Position numbers and translations under genes: made by a program
The notes under the pieces: model-generated
Told to the model about the DNA's origin: nothing
The model's database searches: none
Seen by the model: only the letters and a program-made list of their open reading frames with translations
Shown here: one piece after another, positions 24,230 through 32,529 of the stretch
Position numbering within the stretch: the first letter of the stretch is position 1
Layout of the letters: each line of letters opens with the position of its first letter
Assembly: GCF_002078505.1 (NCBI RefSeq)
Contig: NZ_LUAV01000041.1
Location: 1 to 46,950, forward strand
Reading direction: 5' to 3'
DNA from: Ensifer aridi
Lineage (GTDB): Bacteria > Pseudomonadota > Alphaproteobacteria > Rhizobiales > Rhizobiaceae
Length of the DNA stretch: 46,950 nucleotides

Positions 24230-24895
24230 TTACGGACGCGCCGCCTCGCCCGCCCCCTTGCATTTCAAATAACTCACCACTGCATCCGCAATCATCGTCC
24301 GATGCCGCTCGATCGTTTGCGGCTCAGACAGGTCGCGGCGGAATATCGTGCCGAAAGTGTAGCGGTTCGAGACGCGGAAGAAGCAGAAGGCGCTGATCAG
24401 CATATGGATGTCGATCGGGTCGGCCTTGCGGCGGAAGGTGCCGTCGGCAAGGCCACGCTCGATGATCGCCTCGATCATCTGGATCACGGAGACGTTCAGG
24501 TCGCGGATAGCCTCGGAACGCATCATGTGCGCCGCATGATGGATGTTCTCGATGCTGACCAGGCGGACGAAGTCGGGATTTGCCTCGTCGTGGTCGAAAG
24601 TGGTGGCGATCAGCGTTCTGAGCGCTTGTTCGGGCGGGAGATTGGCGAGCTCCAGATCGGCCTCCAGCGTGCGGATCTTGCGATAGGAACGCTCCAGCAC
24701 GGCGAGGTAGAGCGCCTCCTTGCTACCGAAGTAGTAATAGATCATCCGCTTCGAAGTGCGGGTACGTTCGGCGATCTGATCGACGCGTGCGCCTGCCAGG
24801 CCATGCGTCGAAAATTCCTCCGTCGCCACGTCCAGAATGTCTTCCTGGGTTCGCTGCGGATCGTTCTTCCTGCCGTTTGTCTGCCGCTCCGCCAT
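24230..24895 (-). CDS. TetR-family regulator next to the TRAP/shikimate operon
   Basis: The 221-aa protein has the TetR N-terminal helix-turn-helix (DILDVATEEFSTHGLAGARV, then RTSKRMIYYYFGSKEALY) and an all-helical ligand domain with FFRVSNRYTFGTIFRRDL. This subgroup commonly controls catabolic operons. It is divergent from the TRAP transporter and shikimate dehydrogenase genes and converges with pcaF. The likely ligand is a substrate of that operon, such as a hydroaromatic acid, by inference. An AACTAGTT-centred palindrome in the divergent gap is a possible operator. Confidence 0.88.
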   Translation of the reverse strand: MAERQTNGRKNDPQRTQEDILDVATEEFSTHGLAGARVDQIAERTRTSKRMIYYYFGSKEALYLAVLERSYRKIRTLEADLELANLPPEQALRTLIATTFDHDEANPDFVRLVSIENIHHAAHMMRSEAIRDLNVSVIQMIEAIIERGLADGTFRRKADPIDIHMLISAFCFFRVSNRYTFGTIFRRDLSEPQTIERHRTMIADAVVSYLKCKGAGEAARP

Positions 24896-25045
24896 TGCTC
24901 GGCGCTGCCCCGCTCTTCCTCAAGCCCTTGCTTCGTCGACCTTATTGCCAGAACGCGCAGCGTCGAACCACGGACCTCCCAGGCGATACATCAAGACATA
25001 TTCACCTTGCCTTTTCCTTTCAACCTCGGCGGACTTGATTTTCCG

Positions 25046-25058
25046 AACTAGTTAGTAC
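25046..25058. promoter_or_regulatory. possible TetR operator (AACTAGTTAGTAC)
   Basis: A perfect 8-bp palindrome AACTAGTT (25046-25053) is extended by AGTAC. It lies between the TetR gene start and the TRAP operon. TetR repressors often bind such sites, but a short palindrome is weak evidence. Confidence 0.35.
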
Positions 25059-25191
25059 ATTTTGATCTCAGACATGCCGAACGCTGCGGAGGAGCGCGGT
25101 TGACGGCGGCCGGGCCGCTTGCCCGGCCGTGAGAAAGCTTGCGAGAGGGGCGCCTGCCGCCCTCACGCTCGCCTGCCGCTGGGAGGAGCGA

Positions 25192-25755
25192 ATGGCCCGC
25201 ATCATCGATTTCTATTTCTTCGTGCTGAAGGTGACGATCGCCCTTTTGCTTGCCGGCATGGTCGTGCTCGTCTTCGGCAATGTCGTCCTGCGCTACGCCT
25301 TCAACCAGGGCATCACGGTTTCCGAGGAGCTGTCGCGGATGTTCTTCGTGTGGCTCACCTTTCTCGGCGCCGTTGTCGCCATGCGCGAACACGGCCATCT
25401 CGGCGTCGACTCGCTCATCAAGCGCCTGCCCCCCGCCGGGGCCAAGGCTGCCGTCCTTTGCGGTCATGCGCTGATGCTCTATGCGACCTGGCTCATAATC
25501 AGCGGGAGCTGGACGCAGACGCTGATCAACCTGCACGTTGGCGCCCCGGCGACCGGCATCTCCATGGCCTTCTTCTACGGCGCCGGTCTCGCCTTCGGCA
25601 TTCCGGCTTTCCTGATCCTGCTCGCCGACGCCTTCGCCATTGCAAGTGGCCGCATCGACGTGACGACGGCCGAGCTCGTGCGCGATAGTGAGGATGAGGC
25701 GGCGCTCGACGATCTGCCTTCGCCCGCGCCCGGGCAGCTCTCGCCGAAGCATTGA
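25192..25755 (+). CDS. TRAP transporter small permease (DctQ-type)
   Basis: The 187-aa membrane protein has the four-helix pattern of DctQ subunits, with the conserved VVLRYAFNQGITVSEELSRM and FVWLTFLGAVVAMREHGHLG. It joins the large permease and a periplasmic binding protein to import an organic acid using an ion gradient. The start at 25192 is preceded by GGGAGGAGCGA, while the upstream ATG at 25129 is not supported. It is the first gene of a four-gene run, 10 bp before the large permease gene. Its context with a shikimate dehydrogenase gene suggests a hydroaromatic acid such as shikimate or quinate. Confidence 0.92.
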   Translation: MARIIDFYFFVLKVTIALLLAGMVVLVFGNVVLRYAFNQGITVSEELSRMFFVWLTFLGAVVAMREHGHLGVDSLIKRLPPAGAKAAVLCGHALMLYATWLIISGSWTQTLINLHVGAPATGISMAFFYGAGLAFGIPAFLILLADAFAIASGRIDVTTAELVRDSEDEAALDDLPSPAPGQLSPKH

Positions 25756-25765
25756 GGAGGCGACG

Positions 25766-27046
25766 ATGACGGTCACCATCTTCTTGGGCGCCCTTCTCGG
25801 ACCCATGGCTCTCGGCGTGCCGATCGCTTTCGCCCTCATCCTGAGCGGCGTCGCGCTGATGCTCTATCTCGGCCTCTTCGATGCGCAGATCGTGGCGCAG
25901 AATGTTCTGAACGGCGCCGACAGCTTTCCGCTGATGGCCGTTCCCTTCTTCCTGCTCGCCGGCGAGGTGATGAACACCGGCGGCCTTTCCCGCCGCATCG
26001 TCGCACTCGCCATGGCGATGGTCGGCCATATCCGCGGCGGCCTCGGATTCGTCGCGATCTTCGCGGCCTGCATTCTTTCGAGCCTCTCCGGCTCTGCCGT
26101 CGCCGACGCCGCCGCACTCGGCGCACTTCTCTTGCCGATGATGTTGAAGAGCGGCCACGATCCGGCGCGCGCCGGCGGGCTCATCGCCTCCGCATCGATC
26201 ATCGGTCCGATCATTCCACCGTCGATCGGCTTCATCCTCTATGGCGTGGTCGGCGGCGTCTCGATCACCAAGCTGTTCCTCGCCGGCATCTTTCCCGGCC
26301 TGATGATCGCCGCGGCGCTGTCGATCACCTGGCTCATCGTCGCCCGCAAGGAGCAGTTCGAACTGCCGGCGCGGCAGAGCGGCGCGGTGCGGCTCAAGGC
26401 CCTCCTCGACAGCCTCTGGGCGCTCCTGCTGCCGGTGATCATCATCGTCGGGTTGAAGTTCGGCGTCTTCACGCCGACCGAGGCCGGCGTGGTCGCGGCC
26501 GTCTACTCGCTCTTCGTCTCGATGGTGATCTATCGCGAACTGCCGCCGTCGCAGCTTTTCCACGTCTTCGTCTCGGCCGCGAAGATCACCGCCATCGTGA
26601 TGTTCCTCGTCGCCTGTGCGGCGGTCTCGGCCTGGCTGATCACCGTCGCCGACGTGCCCGGCGCGCTCGCCGCGCTCGTCGACCCGTTGATGGAGAACCA
26701 GACGGCTCTGCTCATCGCGATCATGGTGCTGATCGTCATCGTTGGCACCGCCATGGACATGACGCCGACCATCCTGATCATGACGCCGGTGCTGATGCCC
26801 GTCATCAAAGAGGCGGGCATAGACCCGGTCTATTTCGGCGTGCTCTTCATCATCAACAACTCGATCGGCCTCATCACGCCGCCCGTCGGCACGGTTTTGA
26901 ACGTCATTTGCGGCGTCTCGAAACTCTCGATGGAGGAGCTGATGAAGGGCGTGATGCCCTTCCTTATCGCCGAGCTGATCGTGCTTTTCCTGCTCGTCCT
27001 GTTCCCTGAGCTGGTGACCGTTCCGGTCTCCTGGTTCGGACGATGA
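25766..27046 (+). CDS. TRAP transporter large permease (DctM-type)
   Basis: The 426-aa protein has the 12-segment DctM layout, with FPLMAVPFFLLAGEVMNTGGLS, SGSAVADAAALGALLLPMM, IGPIIPPSIGFILYG and NNSIGLITPPVGTVLNVI as family motifs. It forms the transport channel with the small permease. The ATG at 25766 follows a GAGGAGGCGACG ribosome site; the longer frame would overlap the small permease gene. The gene is 59 bp upstream of the binding-protein gene and belongs to the same operon. Confidence 0.95.
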   Translation: MTVTIFLGALLGPMALGVPIAFALILSGVALMLYLGLFDAQIVAQNVLNGADSFPLMAVPFFLLAGEVMNTGGLSRRIVALAMAMVGHIRGGLGFVAIFAACILSSLSGSAVADAAALGALLLPMMLKSGHDPARAGGLIASASIIGPIIPPSIGFILYGVVGGVSITKLFLAGIFPGLMIAAALSITWLIVARKEQFELPARQSGAVRLKALLDSLWALLLPVIIIVGLKFGVFTPTEAGVVAAVYSLFVSMVIYRELPPSQLFHVFVSAAKITAIVMFLVACAAVSAWLITVADVPGALAALVDPLMENQTALLIAIMVLIVIVGTAMDMTPTILIMTPVLMPVIKEAGIDPVYFGVLFIINNSIGLITPPVGTVLNVICGVSKLSMEELMKGVMPFLIAELIVLFLLVLFPELVTVPVSWFGR

Positions 27047-27105
27047 CGGCAAATTCTGACTGCAACACGGCCGGCCCGACACCGGCCCAACCTGGGAGGA
27101 AAACA

Positions 27106-28122
27106 ATGTCGAACAGATTGACGAAACTGGCGCTCGGCCTCGCCCTGCCCTTGGCGCTGCTGGTAGCGGGGCCGACATTTGCGGAGGTCCGCGATCAGAC
27201 GATCAAATTCGCCTCGGCCAACAACAAAGGCCACCCGCAGGTGACCGGCATGGAGAAATTCGCCGAGCTCGTGAAGGAGAAGAGCGGCGGCAAGATCGAG
27301 GTGAAGCTCTTCCCGGGCGGTACGCTCGGAGGCGACGTCCAGACCGTTTCGGCGCTGCAGGGCGGCGTCATCGAGATGACGGTTCTGAACGCCGGCATTC
27401 TCGCCAGCAACGTCAAGGAATTCGGCGCCGTCGACCTTCCCTTCCTCTTCAACAGCGGCGAGGAGGCCGACAAGGTGATGGACGGCCCCTTCGGCACGAG
27501 CTTGATGGAGCGCCTGCCCGACACCGGGCTCGTCGGACTTGCCTATTGGGAGCTCGGCTTCCGCAATTTGACCAACAACCGCCATCCGGTGACGAAGCTC
27601 GACGACATCAAGGGCTTGAAGATCCGCACGATCCAGTCGCCGATCCCGGTCGAGCTCTTCAACTCGCTCGGGGCCAATGCGGTGCCCCTCCCCTATACCG
27701 AGCTCTACACCGCGCTCGAGACGGGAACGGTCGACGGGCAGGAGAATCCGGCCGCCAATATTTTGAACGCGAAGTTCTACGAGGTGCAGAAATACATGAC
27801 GCTGACCCGTCACCAGTACAACCCGCAGATCGTGCTGATCTCGAAAAAATTCTGGGACGGACTCAATGACGAGGAAAAGGCGGTCCTGCAGCAGGCAGCG
27901 GTCGAAGCCCGCGACTTCCAGCGCAAAGTCTCGCGCGAACAGGATGCCGCAGCGCTCGAGGAAATCCGCAAGACCGGCATGGAAGTAAGCGAGCTCAGCC
28001 CCGAAGAGACGCAGAAGCTGCGCGAAGCCGTCAAACCGATGATCGAGAAGTTCAGCGGCGATATCGGCGAGGAGACGGTGCAGGCGCTCTTCAAGGAAAT
28101 CAGCGCCGTGCGCGGCCAATAA
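27106..28122 (+). CDS. TRAP transporter periplasmic substrate-binding protein (DctP-type)
   Basis: The 338-aa protein begins with a clear signal peptide (residues about 1-26, ending PTFA). The mature part starts EVRDQTIKFASANNKGHPQV and has FPGGTLGGDVQTVSALQGG, the TRAP binding-protein pattern, plus ELGFRNLTNNRHPV and LYTALETGTVDGQENPAANI. The Arg in RNLTNN is the place where family members usually bind a carboxylate. It delivers an organic acid to the two permease subunits. A GGGAGGAAAACA site precedes the ATG. A strong hairpin follows before the shikimate dehydrogenase gene. Confidence 0.94.
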   Translation: MSNRLTKLALGLALPLALLVAGPTFAEVRDQTIKFASANNKGHPQVTGMEKFAELVKEKSGGKIEVKLFPGGTLGGDVQTVSALQGGVIEMTVLNAGILASNVKEFGAVDLPFLFNSGEEADKVMDGPFGTSLMERLPDTGLVGLAYWELGFRNLTNNRHPVTKLDDIKGLKIRTIQSPIPVELFNSLGANAVPLPYTELYTALETGTVDGQENPAANILNAKFYEVQKYMTLTRHQYNPQIVLISKKFWDGLNDEEKAVLQQAAVEARDFQRKVSREQDAAALEEIRKTGMEVSELSPEETQKLREAVKPMIEKFSGDIGEETVQALFKEISAVRGQ

Positions 28123-28133
28123 CGATCGGCTGC

Positions 28134-28164
28134 ATCTGGCCCGCCTCAGGAAGGCGGGCCAGAT
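28134..28164. terminator. intercistronic hairpin between the TRAP binding-protein and aroE-like genes
   Basis: ATCTGGCCCGCCT (28134-28146) and AGGCGGGCCAGAT (28152-28164) form a perfect 13-bp stem with a 5-nt loop. No U-run follows, so it probably shapes mRNA stability or gives partial termination, leaving high levels of the binding protein relative to the downstream gene. Confidence 0.5.
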
Positions 28165-28199
28165 GGCCTGAATGAGCGAGCCGGATGGAAGAAGAAACC

Positions 28200-29060
28200 A
28201 TGACTGAAACGCTTGTCCGATCCTTGAAAGCCGGCCTGATCGGCGCCGGCATACAGGCTTCGCTGACCCCGGCGATGCATATGGCCGAGGGCGCCGCTCA
28301 GGGGCTCACCTACAGCTACGAGCTGATCGATCTCAACCTGCTCGGCGCGAGCGAAAAGGACCTGCCGCGCCTCATTGCCGATGCCGAGCGGCGCGGGCTG
28401 GCCGGCCTCAACATCACGCATCCATGCAAGCAAGCAGTCATTCCCTTTCTCGACGAACTTGCGCCCGACGCGCGGCGGCTCGGCGCCGTCAATACCGTCG
28501 TGCTCAAGGGCGGGCGGAGATACGGCCACAATACGGATTGTTGGGGATTTGCCGAAGGCTTCCGACGCGGCCTGCCGGACGCCGACCTTTCCTCCGCCGT
28601 GCAGCTCGGCGCCGGCGGCGCCGGCGTGGCGACCGCCTACGCAGCACTTTCGCTTGGCTTGCGGCGGCTCGCCGTTTTCGACCGCGAGCCGGAACGGGCG
28701 CAGTCGCTCGCAAGCATGCTGTCGCCGCTTTTCCTTGAGGCTGACATCGTGGCCGGCACCGATCTCGCGGCGGAAATGCAGAGAGCGGCAGGCCTCATCC
28801 ACGCGACGCCCACTGGCATGGCTAAATACCCCGGATTGCCGCTCGGCGCCGAGGTTCTCTTGCCGCGTCACTGGGTGGCTGAGATCGTCTATTTCCCGCT
28901 CGAAACGGCGCTCCTCAAGGAAGCCAGGCGGCGCGGCTGCCGCACGCTCGATGGTGGCGGCATGGCCGTGTTCCAGGCGGTCGGCGCCTTTCGGCTGTTC
29001 ACCGGGCTCGAGCCCGATGCGATGCGGATGCTCAACCATTTCAGGGCGCTCACCGGCTGA
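28200..29060 (+). CDS. shikimate dehydrogenase-like (quinate/shikimate dehydrogenase) enzyme
   Basis: The 286-aa protein has the AroE fold. KAGLIGAGIQASLTPAMH forms the substrate-side start, NITHPCKQAVIPFLDEL contains the catalytic Lys, GHNTDCWGFAEGFRRGL contains the conserved Asp, and LGAGGAGVATAYAALSLG is the nucleotide-binding loop. It interconverts shikimate and 3-dehydroshikimate. The catabolic setting (a TRAP importer upstream, a 3-dehydroshikimate dehydratase-like stump downstream, pca genes nearby) suggests it oxidises imported shikimate or quinate rather than serving aromatic synthesis. The ATG at 28200 has GGAAGAAG upstream; an ATG at 28185 would add five residues. Confidence 0.9.
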   Translation: MTETLVRSLKAGLIGAGIQASLTPAMHMAEGAAQGLTYSYELIDLNLLGASEKDLPRLIADAERRGLAGLNITHPCKQAVIPFLDELAPDARRLGAVNTVVLKGGRRYGHNTDCWGFAEGFRRGLPDADLSSAVQLGAGGAGVATAYAALSLGLRRLAVFDREPERAQSLASMLSPLFLEADIVAGTDLAAEMQRAAGLIHATPTGMAKYPGLPLGAEVLLPRHWVAEIVYFPLETALLKEARRRGCRTLDGGGMAVFQAVGAFRLFTGLEPDAMRMLNHFRALTG

Positions 29061-29097
29061 CGATCTCCGATCGCCGCCAAGAACCGAAGGCAGGACA

Positions 29098-29151
29098 ATG
29101 AAAACCTCGATTGCGACAGTCTCCTTGAGCGGCGATCTCGAAACCGGCTAG
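29098..29151 (+). pseudogene. truncated start of a 3-dehydroshikimate dehydratase gene (quiC/asbF type)
   Basis: After AGGACA, an ATG opens MKTSIATVSLSGDLETG and stops at TAG. The first 14 residues match the start I recall for the TIM-barrel 3-dehydroshikimate dehydratases that often follow shikimate dehydrogenase in rhizobial operons. Such proteins normally run to about 270 residues or more. Here the similarity ends after about 14 codons and unrelated sequence, then the end of a TPR gene, takes over. This looks like a deletion or rearrangement junction. It rests on a short match. Confidence 0.55.
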
Positions 29152-29201
29152 AACTTGGACCGATCGCACCAATTCGAGCCGGCAATTGCTGCGCCTCCGC
29201 C

Positions 29202-30911
29202 CTAAAGTCGTTCGAGCCGCAGCACCGAGGTGTTGCCGACCCAAGCATCGCGCCATTGATGTGTTGTTTTTTCCACCAAAACTTCGTCGCCGCGTGCACG
29301 GTAGACCTCGCCCAGGCCGAACAGTGCCCAGCCATTGTTCGGAGCAAGATCGAGGCTCTCAAGAAAGGCCTTCTCCGCGCCATCAATGTCGCCAACGCGG
29401 AGCAGCGCCGCCCCAAGTGATTGCCCAACCGGGTAATACCAGTGGCGCGGTTCCATATATGACAGTTGATCTTCAACTTTCTTGGCATCTGCGAAGGCGC
29501 GAGCTGCAGCCGGCCAATCTTCGCGGGCCTGGGCAATACGAGCCGTGAGGACGTGCCTGGCGATAGCCAGTACGTCAGCAGCAGGCATTCCGCCTGCCTC
29601 GAGCGCGCTTAAGTCGGAAGATCGTGCGATCTCTTCGATCGCAGCCCTTTCGACCCGAGCAGCGTCGACATCACCGCGGGCAGCCTGGGCCACACCGCGC
29701 ATATAGTGCCAGGCCGCATCTACAAACGGGAAGGCGCCGGTGGGACGCGCGACCCCCAGTATCGTTTCAGGATCGCTGAACTGGGCATGCGCAAACAGGG
29801 GGGCAGCCTTGATCGGCTGAACGAAGGCAGGCGCGGCGCGCGCGAGCTCGTCCGAAACTACCCCAGAGAGCTTCTGCGCCGCTTCGATTGCAGTGGGTCC
29901 GTCGCCGGCCATTTGCGCCGAAACCAGCAGGAAGTGGATGTTGTGCGGATAGTAACCCCCTGCATAGAGCCCCTCAGGCGCCACGGCTTCAAAGAACGAC
30001 TCGTCGGTTGCGACCGCCCGGCGGTTGACCGCAAGCGAATCCGCATAGCGTCCGACGCGGTAGTAGATGTGAGAGGGCATGTGAACGAGATGACCGGCAT
30101 CGATCTCCATCTTCGCCAGGCGATCGGCGTGCGGCTCCGCCCGCTCGGGCGTGGTTGAAGCCTCGACAGCATGGATGTAGAGATGGATCGCACCAACATG
30201 CGCCGGGTTGCGCGCCAGCACCCGCTCAAGCGTCGAGATGATCTCCGCAGTGTTTCCCTTCGGTTTTGCGCCGGCGTCGGTCCAGTAGTCCCAGGGGCTG
30301 AGATCCATCAACGCCTCTGCGTAAAGAACGGCAATATCATCGTCATCCGGAAAATTACCGGCGACTTCGGCCATGGCATCTGCATAGGCTTGGTCAAGAA
30401 CTGCACGTTCGGTGTCTGGGGCATAGCGACGGACCAGGGCGGCGATCAACGCTTGCTCACGCGGAGATGCATTGGGCGCAAGCGTCATGGCTTTCGCCAC
30501 CGCCGCCAATGCCGCAGCATTCGCATCGGGATCCATCGGTGCGTTGATGTTCGGACCGAGCACGAGCGCCTCGCCCCAGAAACAGATCGCGCAAGACGGA
30601 TCAAGCTTCTGTGCTTGCTTGAAGCTGCGTACAGCCTCGGCATGGTTGAACCCGAAACTCAGCATCATCCCCTGATCGATATAGGCCTGCGCTTCTTCGC
30701 TCGCCGTCGAAGCGGCGGAGCGAGAACCGGTTAGGCTTGGCCAAAGAGGAACTTGCTCACCGCCGGCAAATCGCGCCGGAACTTGGTTGCCACCGAACTG
30801 TTTCAGTTCAGTGTTCTTCGCCACGTGGTACTTCGCATCGTGACCAAGTGCCGGAGCAGCGGCGATCAGGATCGCTGCCGACAGGGCACTGGAGAGAAGG
30901 TGCGTTTTCAT
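29202..30911 (-). CDS. secreted TPR-repeat protein
   Basis: The 569-aa protein has a signal peptide (MKTHLLSSALSAAILIAAAP, cleaved near LGHD) and several tetratricopeptide-like helix pairs, for example SFGFNHAEAVRSFKQAQKLD, then PSCAICFWGEALVLGPNINA, and near the end AEKAFLESLDLAPNNGWALF. The SC-x2-C pair (PSCAICFWG) is conserved in this family. It is probably periplasmic and its role is unknown. The start at 30911 is chosen because GAGGATGACC precedes it; in-frame ATGs upstream (30917, 30923, 30953) are weaker. It ends 50 bp from the quiC-like stump on the opposite strand. Confidence 0.88.
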   Translation of the reverse strand: MKTHLLSSALSAAILIAAAPALGHDAKYHVAKNTELKQFGGNQVPARFAGGEQVPLWPSLTGSRSAASTASEEAQAYIDQGMMLSFGFNHAEAVRSFKQAQKLDPSCAICFWGEALVLGPNINAPMDPDANAAALAAVAKAMTLAPNASPREQALIAALVRRYAPDTERAVLDQAYADAMAEVAGNFPDDDDIAVLYAEALMDLSPWDYWTDAGAKPKGNTAEIISTLERVLARNPAHVGAIHLYIHAVEASTTPERAEPHADRLAKMEIDAGHLVHMPSHIYYRVGRYADSLAVNRRAVATDESFFEAVAPEGLYAGGYYPHNIHFLLVSAQMAGDGPTAIEAAQKLSGVVSDELARAAPAFVQPIKAAPLFAHAQFSDPETILGVARPTGAFPFVDAAWHYMRGVAQAARGDVDAARVERAAIEEIARSSDLSALEAGGMPAADVLAIARHVLTARIAQAREDWPAAARAFADAKKVEDQLSYMEPRHWYYPVGQSLGAALLRVGDIDGAEKAFLESLDLAPNNGWALFGLGEVYRARGDEVLVEKTTHQWRDAWVGNTSVLRLERL

Positions 30912-30962
30912 GGTCATCCTCATCTGTTTCTCGATCGGAGGAAACAATGGCATCCGACCGCA

Positions 30963-31205
30963 TCACGCGCCCTTGCGCCGGTTGCGGCCTCTTTCGAAGG
31001 AAAGGTGGTCGATTTCGAAACGCGTGACGCCGATGTCCTTGAGGATATGATCCGGCATCTCATGGAGGGCGCAGCCGCGTGCACGGCTGATCCGCCTCCG
31101 TTGGCGGATTCTCTCGGCAAGCTGTGCCGCGTAGATCAAGAATGCTGCGCTTCGCGCCGCCGGCAGAAAGGCTGATGGATCAACATTGAACGAGGTCTTA
31201 GACAT
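30963..31205 (-). CDS. small DUF1127 (YjiS-like) protein
   Basis: The 80-aa basic protein ends in the DUF1127 signature: AERIRQRRRISRARG, then LHEMPDHILKDIGVTRFEID. Such small Arg-rich proteins are common in rhizobia and some have been tied to RNA turnover and nutrient responses; this is family knowledge. A GGGAAGGGAAGC ribosome site precedes the ATG at 31205. It lies upstream of the TPR gene on the same strand, 51 bp away, so the two may be cotranscribed. Confidence 0.85.
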   Translation of the reverse strand: MSKTSFNVDPSAFLPAARSAAFLIYAAQLAERIRQRRRISRARGCALHEMPDHILKDIGVTRFEIDHLSFERGRNRRKGA

Positions 31206-31386
31206 GGTGCTTCCCTTCCCGGTCTAAGTGTCCAGCTGTCGGTACTACACACGCCAGGTTCGTTGGCGACGAATTCAAACGGTTGTTGTCATCGTGTGGT
31301 GGCGAAGGTTCGTTGAGCCCGCACGCGCCAACGGTCTCTTGCTGAATACACGGGATGTGCCACTGCGGCAGTTCCGGAGGTAACAC

Positions 31387-31572
31387 GTGGCCCCCTATGC
31401 GAACGCGAACGTCTTCCGCATTGGCGCTCGCGTAGAGACGACTCCTCTCGACACGTTGCGTGCTCTCAGGGAAGCCAAAGATCGAACCCTATGTGTCATC
31501 GGCATCCGGCGCGATGAACGGCGCGGTTTCGCCCTTCGCGGACTTAACGCTTCTTCCGCGCTCGGGCCCTGA
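31387..31572 (+). CDS. possible small ORF of unknown function
   Basis: A GTG at 31387 has a perfect GGAGG six bases upstream and opens 61 codons (APYANANVFRIGARVETTPL and onward). I do not recognise the product. The ribosome site is the only support. The surrounding 500-bp stretch (31206-31718) otherwise holds nothing I can assign. Confidence 0.25.
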   Translation: MAPYANANVFRIGARVETTPLDTLRALREAKDRTLCVIGIRRDERRGFALRGLNASSALGP

Positions 31573-31718
31573 GCACATTCGCGACGCCGCGTTACAGACG
31601 CCGGCTTTGCACCAATCTTCCGCGCCCGCGCAGCGGAGGATTGCTCATTTGGTACTTGGTGAGGTCTTGAAGTCAGCCGTCTTGGGCCGGAAAATATCTG
31701 GAACGTTCAGGAGGACGC

Positions 31719-32069
31719 ATGACGAAGCATCGCATCTATTCAGTCAGCGTGGCGAGCGTCTATCCCCACTATGTCGCCAAGGCGGAGAAGAAGGGGCGCA
31801 CGAAGGCAGAGGTCGATGAAATCATCTGTTGGCTGACGGGGTATAGCCAACAGACCCTGGACGATCAGTTGGCGAAGAACACGACGTTCGAGAATTTCTT
31901 TGCGCAAGCGCCTCAGATGAATCCCTCCCGATCGTTGATTACAGGAGTGATCTGCGGCGTCCGTGTGGAAGAAATCCAAGAAACTACTATGCGGGAAATC
32001 CGCTACCTGGACAAACTGATCGACGAACTCGCAAAAGGGAAAGCGATGGAGAAGATCCTGCGAAAATAA
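31719..32069 (+). CDS. DUF2200 domain protein
   Basis: The 116-aa protein matches the uncharacterised DUF2200 family end to end: HRIYSVSVASVYPHYVAKAE, then EIICWLTGYSQQTLDDQL, then FFAQAPQMNPSRSLITGVIC and IRYLDKLIDELAKGK. Such proteins are widely spread through horizontal transfer, and the function is unknown. CAGGAGGACGC directly before the ATG is a strong ribosome site. It stands alone between long intergenic stretches. Confidence 0.9.
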   Translation: MTKHRIYSVSVASVYPHYVAKAEKKGRTKAEVDEIICWLTGYSQQTLDDQLAKNTTFENFFAQAPQMNPSRSLITGVICGVRVEEIQETTMREIRYLDKLIDELAKGKAMEKILRK

Positions 32070-32377
32070 TCAGTCGGGTTTGCTCGAGCTCGCGCGAGGC
32101 TTGGTGCACGAGCTTGAGCGTATCGCCGAATGTCCGCTCATGCGGCGCGAACCAGACGTGAGCCAAGCGGCGGCCGAACTTGGGCTTGCCAAATCGAGAC
32201 GATCGACCGCGGCTTTTGGGAGTGGACGAGGTATCCGTCGCCTTGATAGGAAATCGAACCGCAGGTCCGCAGCCTCACGCCCACGCCAATGCGGAAGGGA
32301 CTGTGACGCTGCACAAATCGGCCGCCAGCCCGTGACGGACGCGCCCTCTAACCAATCACCTCAACAAGTGGTCACCA

Positions 32378-32397
32378 ATCATTGAACATCATTGAAC
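32378..32397. repeat. tandem 10-bp direct repeat (ATCATTGAAC x2)
   Basis: Two exact, adjacent copies of ATCATTGAAC give a spacing of one helical turn. AraC-type activators often bind direct repeats on one DNA face, so this may be a regulator site. Confidence 0.45.
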
Positions 32398-32443
32398 AAC
32401 TATGGTCTATCAAGGCCGGACTGTTGTTCCTATGACTCTCCCA

Positions 32444-32472
32444 TGTATCGGTGAGGGAGTCTCACCGATACA
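32444..32472. promoter_or_regulatory. perfect 12-bp inverted repeat upstream of the AraC-type gene
   Basis: TGTATCGGTGAG (32444-32455) and CTCACCGATACA (32461-32472) are exact complements with a 5-nt loop (GGAGT). It ends 57 bp before the AraC start. It could be an operator or a leader hairpin that masks or exposes the ribosome site region. Confidence 0.6.
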
Positions 32473-32529
32473 CCATTCTTCGTGGCGCAGCCCGCCGGGG
32501 CTCCCCGGGTGAACTGATGGGGTCTTGCG

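Larger units (their letters stand above)
32070..32529. other. intergenic region upstream of the AraC-type regulator
   Basis: The first 300 bp hold a 101-codon frame (32080-32385) with no ribosome site or family resemblance, perhaps a relic. The last 150 bp hold an exact tandem 10-bp repeat and a 12-bp perfect inverted repeat, listed separately. Confidence 0.4.

Noticed and set aside
25526..27178. A 550-codon minus-strand frame opposite the TRAP genes
   Set aside because: It is composed of charged low-complexity residues (His, Asp, Arg) and is antisense to a clear permease gene.
32080..32385. A 101-codon frame upstream of the AraC gene
   Set aside because: It has no ribosome site and no recognisable family. 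It could be a relic, but I cannot support a gene.
32444..32472. The inverted repeat as a CRISPR unit
   Set aside because: It is a single copy with no spacers or cas genes.
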